Source: Ignavibacteriota bacterium
Lineage (GTDB): Bacteria; Bacteroidota; Ignavibacteria; Ignavibacteriales; Melioribacteraceae
Length of the DNA stretch: 64,000 nt
NCBI GenBank assembly: GCA_002698995.1
Contig: PAAX01000026.1
Location: forward strand, 248,001-312,000
Direction of reading: 5' to 3'
The notes beneath the pieces were generated by a model, which saw only the letters and a program-made list of their open reading frames with translations, was not told where the DNA came from and did no database searches. Of the stretch, positions 56,798-64,000 are shown piece after piece; positions within the stretch are counted from its first letter, which is position 1; every line of letters starts with the position of its first letter. Made by a program: the position numbers and the translations under genes.

Positions 56798-58078
56798 CTA
56801 TTTAATAATTGAGTTCAATTGTGACATAAAATTTGGATTGGAAATCTTAGCACAATCAAAATTGTTAACTTCTCCACCGTTTTTATTCAACAATGAAAAT
56901 ACTGCAAATGCCATAGCAATTCGGTGATCATCAAAACTTTCAAAAGCTTTAATTTCAAAATCAGTTCTGTTATTTTCAAATTCAAAACCGTCTGTTGTTT
57001 CTTTTACATTTATGCCGAGAAGCTGCAGATTGTATACCATAGATTTTATTCTATCAGATTCCTTCACTCTTAATTCATCTGCTTCTGAAATTTTGAATTT
57101 ACCTTCAGCAAAAATTCCGGCAATTGCTAAGATTGGTATCTCATCAATTATATTTGGAATGATCTCACTTGGTATTTCTATGTTTACCAAATCACTTGAT
57201 TTAATAAGAAGATCACCATAGTCTTCTCCGCTGCTAGACTGCTGATTTACAACTTCAATATTTCCATTCATTTTCTGAAGAATTGTAATTATTCCGGTTC
57301 TACTTGGATTTAATGAAACATTTTTTATCAACAGTTCGGAATCTTTCGAAAGTAAAGTTAAAATCATAAAAAAAGCAGCAGTGGAAATATCAGAAGGAAC
57401 AAAATATTCTTTTGCGTGCGGATAATATTTTTTTGAAGATTCTATAATTCTTTTTCCATTTTCTACTTTTACCGGAAGTCCTAACATTCTTTCAGTGTGA
57501 TCTCTTGTTTCTTTTGCTTCAATTATAAAACTTGTTTCTTCGGAATGAAGTCCACATAAAAGTAATGCACTTTTTACTTGAGCACTTGCAACTTGTAATT
57601 CATAGGATATTGGTTTTATACATTCAACCGGATTAATTTCTAAAGGTAAAAAACCATTGTTAGAATTAATTGAAACTCCCATTAAGCTCAACGGTTCAAT
57701 TACTCGTTTCATTGGTCTTTTTGATAGAGATTCATCACCGATAAGAATGGATTCAAAATTTTGTGGTGATAAAATGCCGCTGATCAAACGGACAGTAGTT
57801 CCGGAGTTTCCACAGTCCAATTCACTTTTAGGTTTTGTAAATCCCTTAAATCCTTTTCCTATTACTTCGGTATGATTTTCAAAATGATTTATTTCAACTC
57901 CCAATTCCTTAAAACATCTACTGGTACTTTTTACATCTTCACCAAATGATAAATTTCTAATTATAGATTTCCCTTCTGCCATTGAAGCAAACATAACAGA
58001 TCTGTGTGAAATTGATTTATCCCCAGGAAGGTAAAGTTCACCATTAATTTTATTTATCTTTTCAAACTTTGTAATCAT
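56798..58078 (-). CDS. aroA: 3-phosphoshikimate 1-carboxyvinyltransferase (EPSP synthase)
   Basis: It joins PEP and shikimate-3-phosphate in aromatic amino acid synthesis. The 426 residues show LPGDKSISHRSVMFASMAEG (16-35), LDCGNSGTTVRLISGIL, RDHTERML and DELRVKESDRI. The GNSGTTVRL and later blocks place it in the standard family, with the glyphosate-binding loop of class II-like spacing not resolved here. Overlaps the trmH gene by ATGA. Last gene of the ymdB-to-aroA operon. Confidence 0.95.
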   Translation of the reverse strand: MITKFEKINKINGELYLPGDKSISHRSVMFASMAEGKSIIRNLSFGEDVKSTSRCFKELGVEINHFENHTEVIGKGFKGFTKPKSELDCGNSGTTVRLISGILSPQNFESILIGDESLSKRPMKRVIEPLSLMGVSINSNNGFLPLEINPVECIKPISYELQVASAQVKSALLLCGLHSEETSFIIEAKETRDHTERMLGLPVKVENGKRIIESSKKYYPHAKEYFVPSDISTAAFFMILTLLSKDSELLIKNVSLNPSRTGIITILQKMNGNIEVVNQQSSSGEDYGDLLIKSSDLVNIEIPSEIIPNIIDEIPILAIAGIFAEGKFKISEADELRVKESDRIKSMVYNLQLLGINVKETTDGFEFENNRTDFEIKAFESFDDHRIAMAFAVFSLLNKNGGEVNNFDCAKISNPNFMSQLNSIIK

Positions 58079-58677
58079 TTATCACACCATTCATCTATAT
58101 TTTTTTCAATTTCATTTTCAGGCAAATCTTTACTTGGATACATTCCTTTTATTTTTCTTTGCCGCAAGGCTTCATAAATTGAAACTGCAGCGGCAACCGA
58201 AACATTCAAGCTCTGTATCATACCATGCATAGGAATGTAAAAAGTTTTATCGGCTAATTCAGCAGCTTCTTTGCTTATTCCTCTATGTTCATTTCCTATA
58301 ACAATTGCAGATTTTTCAGTAAGATCAAGTTCGTAAAGATCAACCGCATTTTTATCTAAGATACTAGCATAAATCTTAAATCCTCTTTCTCTCAATTTAG
58401 AATAACATTCATCTATCGATTCAAATTTATTTTTACCTACCCACTTATAAGCAGATGCAGAAGAAGATTTTCCAATTTTAGGATATTTTTCATAATTATA
58501 AACAAGAGAAGTTTCATTAATTCCAACAGCATCGCAAGTTCTAAATATAGCACTAACGTTATGGGGATCATGAATATTTTCAAGCACAACAGTTAAAGAA
58601 TGCTGTCTGTCTTTCACAACCCTAGTAATTTTTTCCAATCGTTCGGGAGTTTTAAATTTTCTCAAGTTATTTATCAA
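58075..58677 (-). CDS. trmH: tRNA/rRNA 2'-O-methyltransferase of the TrmH (SpoU) family
   Basis: The 200 residues carry the three SPOUT motifs: ENIHDPHNVSAIFRTCDAVGI, SAIVIGNEHRGISKEAAELAD and YIPMHGMIQSLNVSVAAAVSIYEALR, the last forming the knot and SAM site. Most similar to TrmH, which methylates G18 of tRNA. The start is TTG at 58677 (or a second TTG at 58665). Overlaps the HicB-like gene by 11 nt and aroA by 4. Confidence 0.9.
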   Translation of the reverse strand: MINNLRKFKTPERLEKITRVVKDRQHSLTVVLENIHDPHNVSAIFRTCDAVGINETSLVYNYEKYPKIGKSSSASAYKWVGKNKFESIDECYSKLRERGFKIYASILDKNAVDLYELDLTEKSAIVIGNEHRGISKEAAELADKTFYIPMHGMIQSLNVSVAAAVSIYEALRQRKIKGMYPSKDLPENEIEKNIDEWCDK

Positions 58678-58891
58678 AGACTAGTTTGTAAATAATTTTA
58701 TTGGAATGCTTTCTGGCTCGGTCAATTTTAATTTTTTGTTCTTCAGAAAGATTTAAATAGAAGTAAACTAATTCAACGGTTTTATCAATTGCATCATCTT
58801 CATTGTGAGCCCAGCTTTCGCAGCCTGAAAGGGACGGGACTTCTGCAGTATATCCATCATCAGTTTTTGTAACAACCAAATCTAAAATCAT
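58667..58891 (-). CDS. HicB-like protein without an adjacent HicA
   Basis: A 74-residue protein with the HicB/UPF0150 fold: YTAEVPSLSGCESWAHNEDDAIDK in the N-terminal half. In toxin-antitoxin loci it neutralises the HicA mRNA interferase, but no HicA gene of 60 or so residues is found on either side. The neighbours are deoC and trmH, both housekeeping. The ATG overlaps the deoC stop (TAATG), so it is translated with the operon. A regulatory or domesticated role is inferred. Confidence 0.7.
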   Translation of the reverse strand: MILDLVVTKTDDGYTAEVPSLSGCESWAHNEDDAIDKTVELVYFYLNLSEEQKIKIDRARKHSNKIIYKLVFDK

Positions 58892-59763
58892 TAATATCCG
58901 CTGCTTTCTTTAGAACTATCACCAGTTACAATTTTAACACTTGCAGATGCACCGATTCTATCTGCACCGCTTTCAATCATAGCTTCAGCGTCTTCCTTAG
59001 TTCTAATTCCACCTGATGCTTTAACGCCAACTGAACTACCGACAACATAACGCATTAAAGCGACATCACTTGCTGTTGCACCACCGGTACTGAATCCTGT
59101 TGATGTCTTAACAAAATCAGCTTTTGCATTTTTACTAATCAAGCATGCTTTTACTTTTTCTTCATCGGTTAATAGTGAAGTTTCAATAATAACTTTGCAG
59201 ACAGCATTATATTTTTTTGCAGCTAAAACAACTTGGTTTATATCATTGAAAACATAGTCATAATCGCCCGATTTTAATCTGCCGATATTTATAACCATAT
59301 CAATTTCCTGAGCTCCTTGAGAAAGAGCAAGCTCAGCTTCTTTTCTTTTAATATCGGTACAATTTGCCCCCAAAGGAAATCCAATTACAGTGCAGACTTT
59401 AACCGGAGTATTTTTCAAATAATCATAACATTGAGAAACATAACAAGGATTAACACAAACAGAAGCAAAATTATACAGCTTTGCTTCAGCACATAATTTA
59501 TCTATATCTTCTTTTGTAGTATCAGGTTTTAACAAGGTGTGATCAATCATTCTAGCCATAGCAGAATTTTCAAGTTCGTATCCGATTCCAGGACCGGCTG
59601 CTATTCTTGATGCACCGTTATTAATAATGTTTTTAACTGCCATAGGTTGATCAACAACATTTCTTTCCCAACCAACGCAGCTGTTTACAGAACAGTAAAA
59701 ATCTTTTAATGCTTTTTCAGTAAATACCTGTGATACTACTTTGTCAATTAATGGATTTCCCAT
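58891..59763 (-). CDS. deoC: Deoxyribose-phosphate aldolase with N-terminal extension
   Basis: It splits 2-deoxyribose-5-phosphate into glyceraldehyde-3-phosphate and acetaldehyde. The core (about 70-285) contains [46 protein letters not shown] (Schiff-base lysine) and VKASGGIRT. The protein is 290 residues against about 220 usual; the first 70 form a Cys-containing extension (CSVNSCVGW) that I do not recognise. Starts ATG at 59763. Operon neighbour folD upstream is separated by a REP-like palindrome. Confidence 0.93.
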   Translation of the reverse strand: MGNPLIDKVVSQVFTEKALKDFYCSVNSCVGWERNVVDQPMAVKNIINNGASRIAAGPGIGYELENSAMARMIDHTLLKPDTTKEDIDKLCAEAKLYNFASVCVNPCYVSQCYDYLKNTPVKVCTVIGFPLGANCTDIKRKEAELALSQGAQEIDMVINIGRLKSGDYDYVFNDINQVVLAAKKYNAVCKVIIETSLLTDEEKVKACLISKNAKADFVKTSTGFSTGGATASDVALMRYVVGSSVGVKASGGIRTKEDAEAMIESGADRIGASASVKIVTGDSSKESSGY

Positions 59764-59804
59764 TTTTCAAAATCCTTATTATGTGCTAATAACTAAAGTT
59801 AATT

Positions 59805-59831
59805 ATTGCCCAGACTGAGAGTCTGGGCTAC
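59805..59831. repeat. REP-like stem-loop with GTAG foot
   Basis: Nine-base stem GCCCAGACT / AGTCTGGGC with the loop GAG; on the minus strand it is preceded by the GTAG foot (CTAC at 59828-59831 on plus). It lies between folD and deoC inside an operon and may be a third REP class or an intra-operon attenuator. Confidence 0.7.
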
Positions 59832-59834
59832 AAT

Positions 59835-60722
59835 CTAATTTGATAAATTATTTTTTCTAGCAAAAGAAGTAAAAGTGTTCTGTAATAGCATTGCAATAGT
59901 CATTGGTCCAACTCCGCCTGGAACTGGAGTGATATAAGAACTCTTCTCTGCTACTTCATCAAAATCAACATCACCTACAATTTTATAACCTTTTTCCGAA
60001 TTTGGATCATCAATTCTGTTAATACCAACATCAATCACAACAACATTATCTTTTACCATTTCTTTAGTAATAAAATTTGCTCTTCCAATTGCTGCAATTA
60101 GAATATCTGCCTGCTTTGTAAAGTACGATAAATCGGGTGCAGCAGAGTGGCAAATAGTTACAACTGAATTTGCTCCTTCAGCTTTTTGAAGCATAATATT
60201 TGCAATTGGTTTACCTACAATATTACTTCTTCCAACAACAACAACATGTTTCCCTTTTGTTTCAATTTTATATCTTTTTAATAATTCCCATATTCCATAA
60301 GGGGTACATGAAAGAAAAGTTTCTTTGCCAATTACCAAATTACCAACCGAAACCGGATGAAAACCGTCAACATCCTTCAAAGGAGAAATTTTTTCAATCA
60401 CTTTATTTTCATCAATATGTTTTGGTAAAGGCAACTGAACAAGAATGCCGTTGATTTTTTCATCATTATTATATTCATCAATAATGTTAAGCAGTTCATC
60501 CTCAGAAATTGATTCACTTAATTCTCTCTTTTCCGAATACATTCCAATTTCAGCACATGATTTGTTCTTCATTTTTACGTAAATCTGAGAAGCTGGATTT
60601 TCTCCGACAATGATTGTTACCAATCCCGGAATTTTACCGGTCACCTCTTTGGCTTTGGCAATCTTCTCTTTCAATTCATTTTTAATTTCTTGAGATACTT
60701 TTTTACCGTCAATTAACTTCAT
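59835..60722 (-). CDS. folD: Methylenetetrahydrofolate dehydrogenase/cyclohydrolase
   Basis: Bifunctional one-carbon enzyme interconverting 5,10-methylene-THF and 10-formyl-THF. The 295 residues contain VGENPASQIYVKMKNKSCAEIGM (the lysine in YVKMK is catalytic), QLPLPKHID, DVDGFHP, VVVGRSNIVGKP and TPVPGGVGPMTIAMLL. Complete and unremarkable. 8 nt after the ymdB-like gene; same operon. Confidence 0.96.
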   Translation of the reverse strand: MKLIDGKKVSQEIKNELKEKIAKAKEVTGKIPGLVTIIVGENPASQIYVKMKNKSCAEIGMYSEKRELSESISEDELLNIIDEYNNDEKINGILVQLPLPKHIDENKVIEKISPLKDVDGFHPVSVGNLVIGKETFLSCTPYGIWELLKRYKIETKGKHVVVVGRSNIVGKPIANIMLQKAEGANSVVTICHSAAPDLSYFTKQADILIAAIGRANFITKEMVKDNVVVIDVGINRIDDPNSEKGYKIVGDVDFDEVAEKSSYITPVPGGVGPMTIAMLLQNTFTSFARKNNLSN

Positions 60723-60730
60723 TTATAAAC

Positions 60731-61528
60731 CTATTTTGATTTTTCAAATTCCGGAAGAATAATTCTTTCGATATGGAGCGCTTTTCCGGTTTCCGAATCT
60801 ACTTTTACAAACACACCGCATAAATGATTTTCATCAGTTGCAGTAACATATTTTTGCGGTGTTTGAAATATGAATCTATTTATTGCTGCTTCTTTTTTCA
60901 TTCCAATAACAGAATCGTAAGGTCCTGTCATACCAGAATCAGTTAAATAAGCAGTGCCGTTCGGAAATATTCTTTCGTCAGCAGTTTGAACATGAGTATG
61001 AGTCCCAACAATTGCACTTACCTGTCCATCTAAAAAGTGAGCCATCGCAATTTTCTCTGCAGTAGCTTCTGCATGAAAATCAACAAAAATAACTTTTGTT
61101 TCCTGCTGAATTCTTTTAATTGCCCATTCTGCTGATCTAAAAGGACAATCAATTTGAGCCATAAAAGCTCTTCCTTGCAAGTTTAGAACTCCAACTTTTC
61201 CCTTTTTAGTTTCTGCAATAAAAAACCCGTTTCCGTAAGTCCCTTTAGGATAATTCAAAGGACGCAAAACTCTGGCTTCCTTTTTCAAATACTCTTGAGA
61301 TTGATGTTTATCCCAAGTATGATTTCCACCGGTAATTACTTTCACATTGAGGTTAAAAAGCTGTGTACCTTCTTTTTCAGTACATCCTTTGCCGTCAGCA
61401 GCATTCTCGCCATTAGCAATTATTATATCTGCATTATACTTTCTTTCAAGACCGGGAAGCCAAGTTTGAACCATATCCATTCCCGTTGTGCCTACAACAT
61501 CTCCGATAAACAATATATTTATAACCAT
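60731..61528 (-). CDS. YmdB-like metallophosphoesterase (TIGR00282 type)
   Basis: The 265 residues have the family opening ILFIGDVVGTTGMDMV followed by ANGENAADGKGCTEKE and TGGNHTWDKH, which bind two metals, plus VDFHAEATAEK and AIVGTHTHVQTADE. In Bacillus, YmdB is a cAMP/cGMP phosphodiesterase that influences biofilm choice. Starts at ATG 61528 (MVINILFIGDVV); an ATG at 61561 adds 11 unconserved residues. The first gene of the operon through aroA; it diverges from the DnaQ/UvrC fusion, 59 nt away. Confidence 0.9.
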   Translation of the reverse strand: MVINILFIGDVVGTTGMDMVQTWLPGLERKYNADIIIANGENAADGKGCTEKEGTQLFNLNVKVITGGNHTWDKHQSQEYLKKEARVLRPLNYPKGTYGNGFFIAETKKGKVGVLNLQGRAFMAQIDCPFRSAEWAIKRIQQETKVIFVDFHAEATAEKIAMAHFLDGQVSAIVGTHTHVQTADERIFPNGTAYLTDSGMTGPYDSVIGMKKEAAINRFIFQTPQKYVTATDENHLCGVFVKVDSETGKALHIERIILPEFEKSK

Positions 61529-61587
61529 AACACCAAATTTTTGTAAATCTAAATATATCATTTTAGGAGGCAATCTAAAAATTTGTA

Positions 61588-63294
61588 ATGAATTTAAGTT
61601 TTGACTCGTTTATTTCAACAAAAACTTCAATATTTGCTGATATGCAAAAAGTCGATTATTCAGAAATAGAATTAAAAGATTTAGAATTTACCGTTATAGA
61701 TTTTGAAACAACCGGAACTGCAGCATACACCGGAAGAGCTATTGATATTGGTCTGGTTAAAATTAAAAATGGAAAAATTACAGATTCATATCAATCATTA
61801 ATTAATCCGGAATGTTACATACCGCAGTATATTACCGAAATAACCGGCATTACTAATTTGGATGTTGCCCATGCGCCGGTTTTTGAAGAAATAGTAAACA
61901 ATGTTCTCAATTTTATCGGTGATTCAATTTTAGTTGCTCACAATATGAGTTTTGATGAATCTTTTCTGAAAGAAGAATTAAAACGAGCCGGGTTAGATCA
62001 TGTTCAGAATACAAAACTTTGCACACTTAAATTGAGCAGAAGGTTATATCCCGATTTACCAAGTAAATCTTTAGGTAATTTAGTAAAGAAATTTAGAATT
62101 AGACACAGAGATGTGCACCGAGGATTAGGAGATGCAACTGTTACTGCAAAACTATTTCTAAAGATAGTTAAGGATTTAGAGAGAGAAAAAAGTATTTCAA
62201 AATTATCACAAGTATTGGCATTCCAAAACCTTCCTTCTCAAAAGACTTCAGTTAAATTAATAAAGAAAAAAATTGCTTTTGAATATTCAAATCTTCCAGA
62301 TCATCCCGGAGTTTATTTTTTCAAGGATAAATCTGAACAAATAATTTATATAGGTAAGGGAAAATCATTAAAGAAAAGAGTTGCAAATTATTTTACAACT
62401 TATGCAGAGAGTAAAGCAAAAAAAATATCAAGAGAAGCGTATAATTTAGGTTATCAAAAAACAAATTCTGAGCTGACCGCATTATTAGCAGAAACAGATT
62501 TTATCAAAATTCATGATCCTAAATTCAACAGATTCTTAAAAAAGTATCCACAGCAATTTTTTGTTAAGGTTAATCTGGATAAAGAATATCCGATGCTGAA
62601 GCTCTCTACCACATTTGATTTTGACGGGAACGATTATTTTGGACCTTATTCAAATAGAGATATTGTTAAAACTATTATCAGTATTGTAGATAAAACTTTT
62701 GAATTAAGAGAATGCACCGAGAGAGAATTTTCAAAAAAGAAAGGATGTTACTTAAAAGATATTAACAGATGCTCCGCTCCCTGCATTAATAATGATAAAG
62801 ATTTATATCAAGAAGAACTTAATAGAGTTTATAATTTTCTTGAAGGAGATAATCAAGTTGCTGTAAACAGACTTTTGGAAAGGATGAAATTATATGCTGA
62901 GAATCAAAAATATGAACAGGCCGGAGAAACAAGAGATACAGTTAATATGCTGTTAAATCAGCTTACAAGAACAACTATACTTTCAGAACCAATTAATAAA
63001 TGCAATGTTTTGATAGAAATTAATGAAGGTTACGGTAAAGATTATATTTTAATGAATGAAGGAAAGATGTTTATTAAAGATCACATTGCTGATAAAAAAG
63101 ATCACTTAATTCCAGCTTTAGAGGATTACTTTTACGGTACAATTTCAATAAATGATTTTCCCGAAGAAAGACATTTAGAACATTTCAAGATTTCTTTGAG
63201 CTGGCTGGTTAGAAATAAAAACAATGCCAGATTTTTTTATTTAAAGAATTACAACTCAATTGAAGAACTTTTTACTGAAGTAAATATAAGTTGA
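61588..63294 (+). CDS. DnaQ exonuclease fused to UvrC-type GIY-YIG module
   Basis: The 568 residues hold two nucleases. Residues about 28-200 are a DEDDh exonuclease: FTVIDFETTGTA, HNMSFDESFL and HRGLGDATVTAKLF. Residues about 230-480 repeat the N-terminal half of UvrC: GIY-YIG in HPGVYFFKDKSEQIIYIGKG, cysteines in LRECTE, GCYLKDINRCSAPC, and a UVR-like helix around RLLERMKLYAENQKYEQAGE. The RNase H-like half of UvrC is absent. Related fusions are known in other phyla (Cho-like). The ATG at 61588 is taken; TTAGGAGG lies unusually far (17 nt) upstream. Role in repair is inferred. Confidence 0.88.
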   Translation: MNLSFDSFISTKTSIFADMQKVDYSEIELKDLEFTVIDFETTGTAAYTGRAIDIGLVKIKNGKITDSYQSLINPECYIPQYITEITGITNLDVAHAPVFEEIVNNVLNFIGDSILVAHNMSFDESFLKEELKRAGLDHVQNTKLCTLKLSRRLYPDLPSKSLGNLVKKFRIRHRDVHRGLGDATVTAKLFLKIVKDLEREKSISKLSQVLAFQNLPSQKTSVKLIKKKIAFEYSNLPDHPGVYFFKDKSEQIIYIGKGKSLKKRVANYFTTYAESKAKKISREAYNLGYQKTNSELTALLAETDFIKIHDPKFNRFLKKYPQQFFVKVNLDKEYPMLKLSTTFDFDGNDYFGPYSNRDIVKTIISIVDKTFELRECTEREFSKKKGCYLKDINRCSAPCINNDKDLYQEELNRVYNFLEGDNQVAVNRLLERMKLYAENQKYEQAGETRDTVNMLLNQLTRTTILSEPINKCNVLIEINEGYGKDYILMNEGKMFIKDHIADKKDHLIPALEDYFYGTISINDFPEERHLEHFKISLSWLVRNKNNARFFYLKNYNSIEELFTEVNIS

Positions 63295-63399
63295 TGTAGA
63301 GACACCACATATTTCCTATCTACCTTTCAAAATTTTTTCTATCCGAAAAAATGTCTATTCCATTTTACGTTATGAAATAATTCTTGACATGATAGAAAC

Positions 63400-64000
63400 T
63401 CAATAGTTAAATCCAATTCCAATTTTTATGAATGGATTTACATCATTTCCAAACAATTTAATTAAATTGTTTACTCCCCCTTCAGTTTGTATGTAAATAT
63501 CATTTTTGATTTCAAATCTGATTCCCATTATAATATCGTTTAAAAAATTTCCTCGCATTGGGAATGTATAACCAAGACCTAAATTTGTACCTAAATAAAT
63601 ATTTCTCCTTAAGAAGTAAATAAGTCCAATTTTGTATTACACCTGAAAGGAATTGATTCCAAACTCATTCACTAAACCAAAGTCTGCTTCTTCTTTTGTA
63701 TGACTAAACGAGGTAAAATACTGATAATTAAGATTAACAAAATATTTATACTTTTTATAAGGGAAATAAGAGAGACTATAATCTACAGAACTATTATAAC
63801 CTACATAAAGATTAATTTTTGAATTAGAATAATAATGCACACTATCCTTCGTAAAATTCAAATCAGCATTATTTGCATGGAAATAATTATCGATGTAACG
63901 GATTCCGAGTCCAAGAAATAGTTTACAGCTGCTGTTGTCCGAAACTCTAAAATTTGAATTTGTTCGAGACAATTTTCGATCTTCAGCAAAGTTTTTTTGA
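63400..64000 (-). pseudogene. Outer-membrane beta-barrel fragment with in-frame stop (5' end outside)
   Basis: The minus frame is open from the window edge to 63640, then has TAA at 63637-63639, then continues in the same frame for 78 codons to TGA at 63400. Both parts read as beta-barrel strands: FLGLGIRYIDNY and FVNLNYQYFTSF before, YLGTNLGLGYTFPMRGN and a C-terminal FIKIGIGFNY (aromatic end) after the stop. So a single gene has acquired a nonsense codon, or the stop is read through. No family name is possible from the fragment. Confidence 0.7.

Noticed and set aside
58667-58891. Complete HicAB toxin-antitoxin pair
   Set aside because: No HicA-like ORF found on either side in any frame.
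61563-61570. TTAGGAGG as ribosome binding site for the DnaQ/UvrC fusion
   Set aside because: Its distance of 17 nt to the ATG is too long and no in-frame start lies at the usual spacing.
63332-63352. AT-only hairpin after the DnaQ/UvrC fusion
   Set aside because: Eight-base stem of nearly pure A/T with no T-run; too weak to call a terminator.
63600-63660. Frameshift in the last gene
   Set aside because: Codon-by-codon reading shows the same frame before and after TAA, so it is an in-frame stop.

Overview
The window is an AT-rich bacterial chromosome segment, densely coded on both strands. Several traits point to the Bacteroidota/Chlorobi group, most likely an Ignavibacteria-type organism: PorV/PorQ-like outer-membrane proteins next to a protein with a FlgD/T9SS-like C-terminal domain, signal peptides ending in A-Q, the HpnCDE squalene route, BshC (bacillithiol), a citrate synthase of the mitochondrial type, frequent TTG starts, and TAnnTTTG boxes 20-35 nt upstream of several genes. 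A HydF maturase and a B12-dependent ribonucleotide reductase suggest an anaerobe or facultative anaerobe. The taxonomic placement is inference from gene content.

Layout. 1-2948 (+): the end of aspA, hydF ([FeFe]-hydrogenase maturation) and a lytic transglycosylase. 2945-11154 (-): a tight operon yggS-divIVA-punA-orf203-ileS-dksA-like-lspA-rluD, whose order matches the ylmE...divIVA-ileS-ylyA-lspA-ylyB neighbourhood of Bacillus apart from the inserted punA-orf203 pair. 11308-14640: an accessory island with a frameshifted esterase lipoprotein gene, fifteen exact 21-nt heptad-coding repeats, a REP-associated tyrosine transposase (RAYT) with three identical 28-nt palindromes (one inside its own gene), and an HNH endonuclease with an SRA-like front half. 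14649-26716: nrdJ, malQ, a TerB-like gene, a 1578-residue acyl-CoA-synthetase/GNAT fusion, and gltA. 26782-29897: hpnE-hpnD-hpnC and tRNA-Leu(CAG). 29946-40883: PBP1A, LpxH-like, M1 peptidase, glgC, uvrC, an NhaC-type antiporter, SixA and small genes. About 40875-40966: the SRP RNA gene ffs.

40991-48369 (-) is one tight seven-gene run: lipoprotein, secreted BNR/FlgD-like protein, two PorV/PorQ-like barrels, a FemAB-like transferase, GT4 and GT9. 48565-55040 (-) is a second seven-gene run with near mirror symmetry: DUF1207-like barrel, flippase-like membrane protein, GT2, polysaccharide deacetylase, GT2, DUF1207-like barrel, site-2 protease. It looks like an envelope glycan or glycolipid system and is the best candidate here for an undescribed pathway. 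55160-63294 holds bshC and the operon ymdB-folD-deoC-hicB-like-trmH-aroA, then a DnaQ/UvrC-type fusion nuclease. The window ends in an outer-membrane barrel gene carrying an in-frame stop.

Only one stretch above 300 bases lacks a solid gene (12588-13107). It holds the 21-nt array and the first palindrome. No CRISPR array, rRNA, riboswitch or replication origin was seen.
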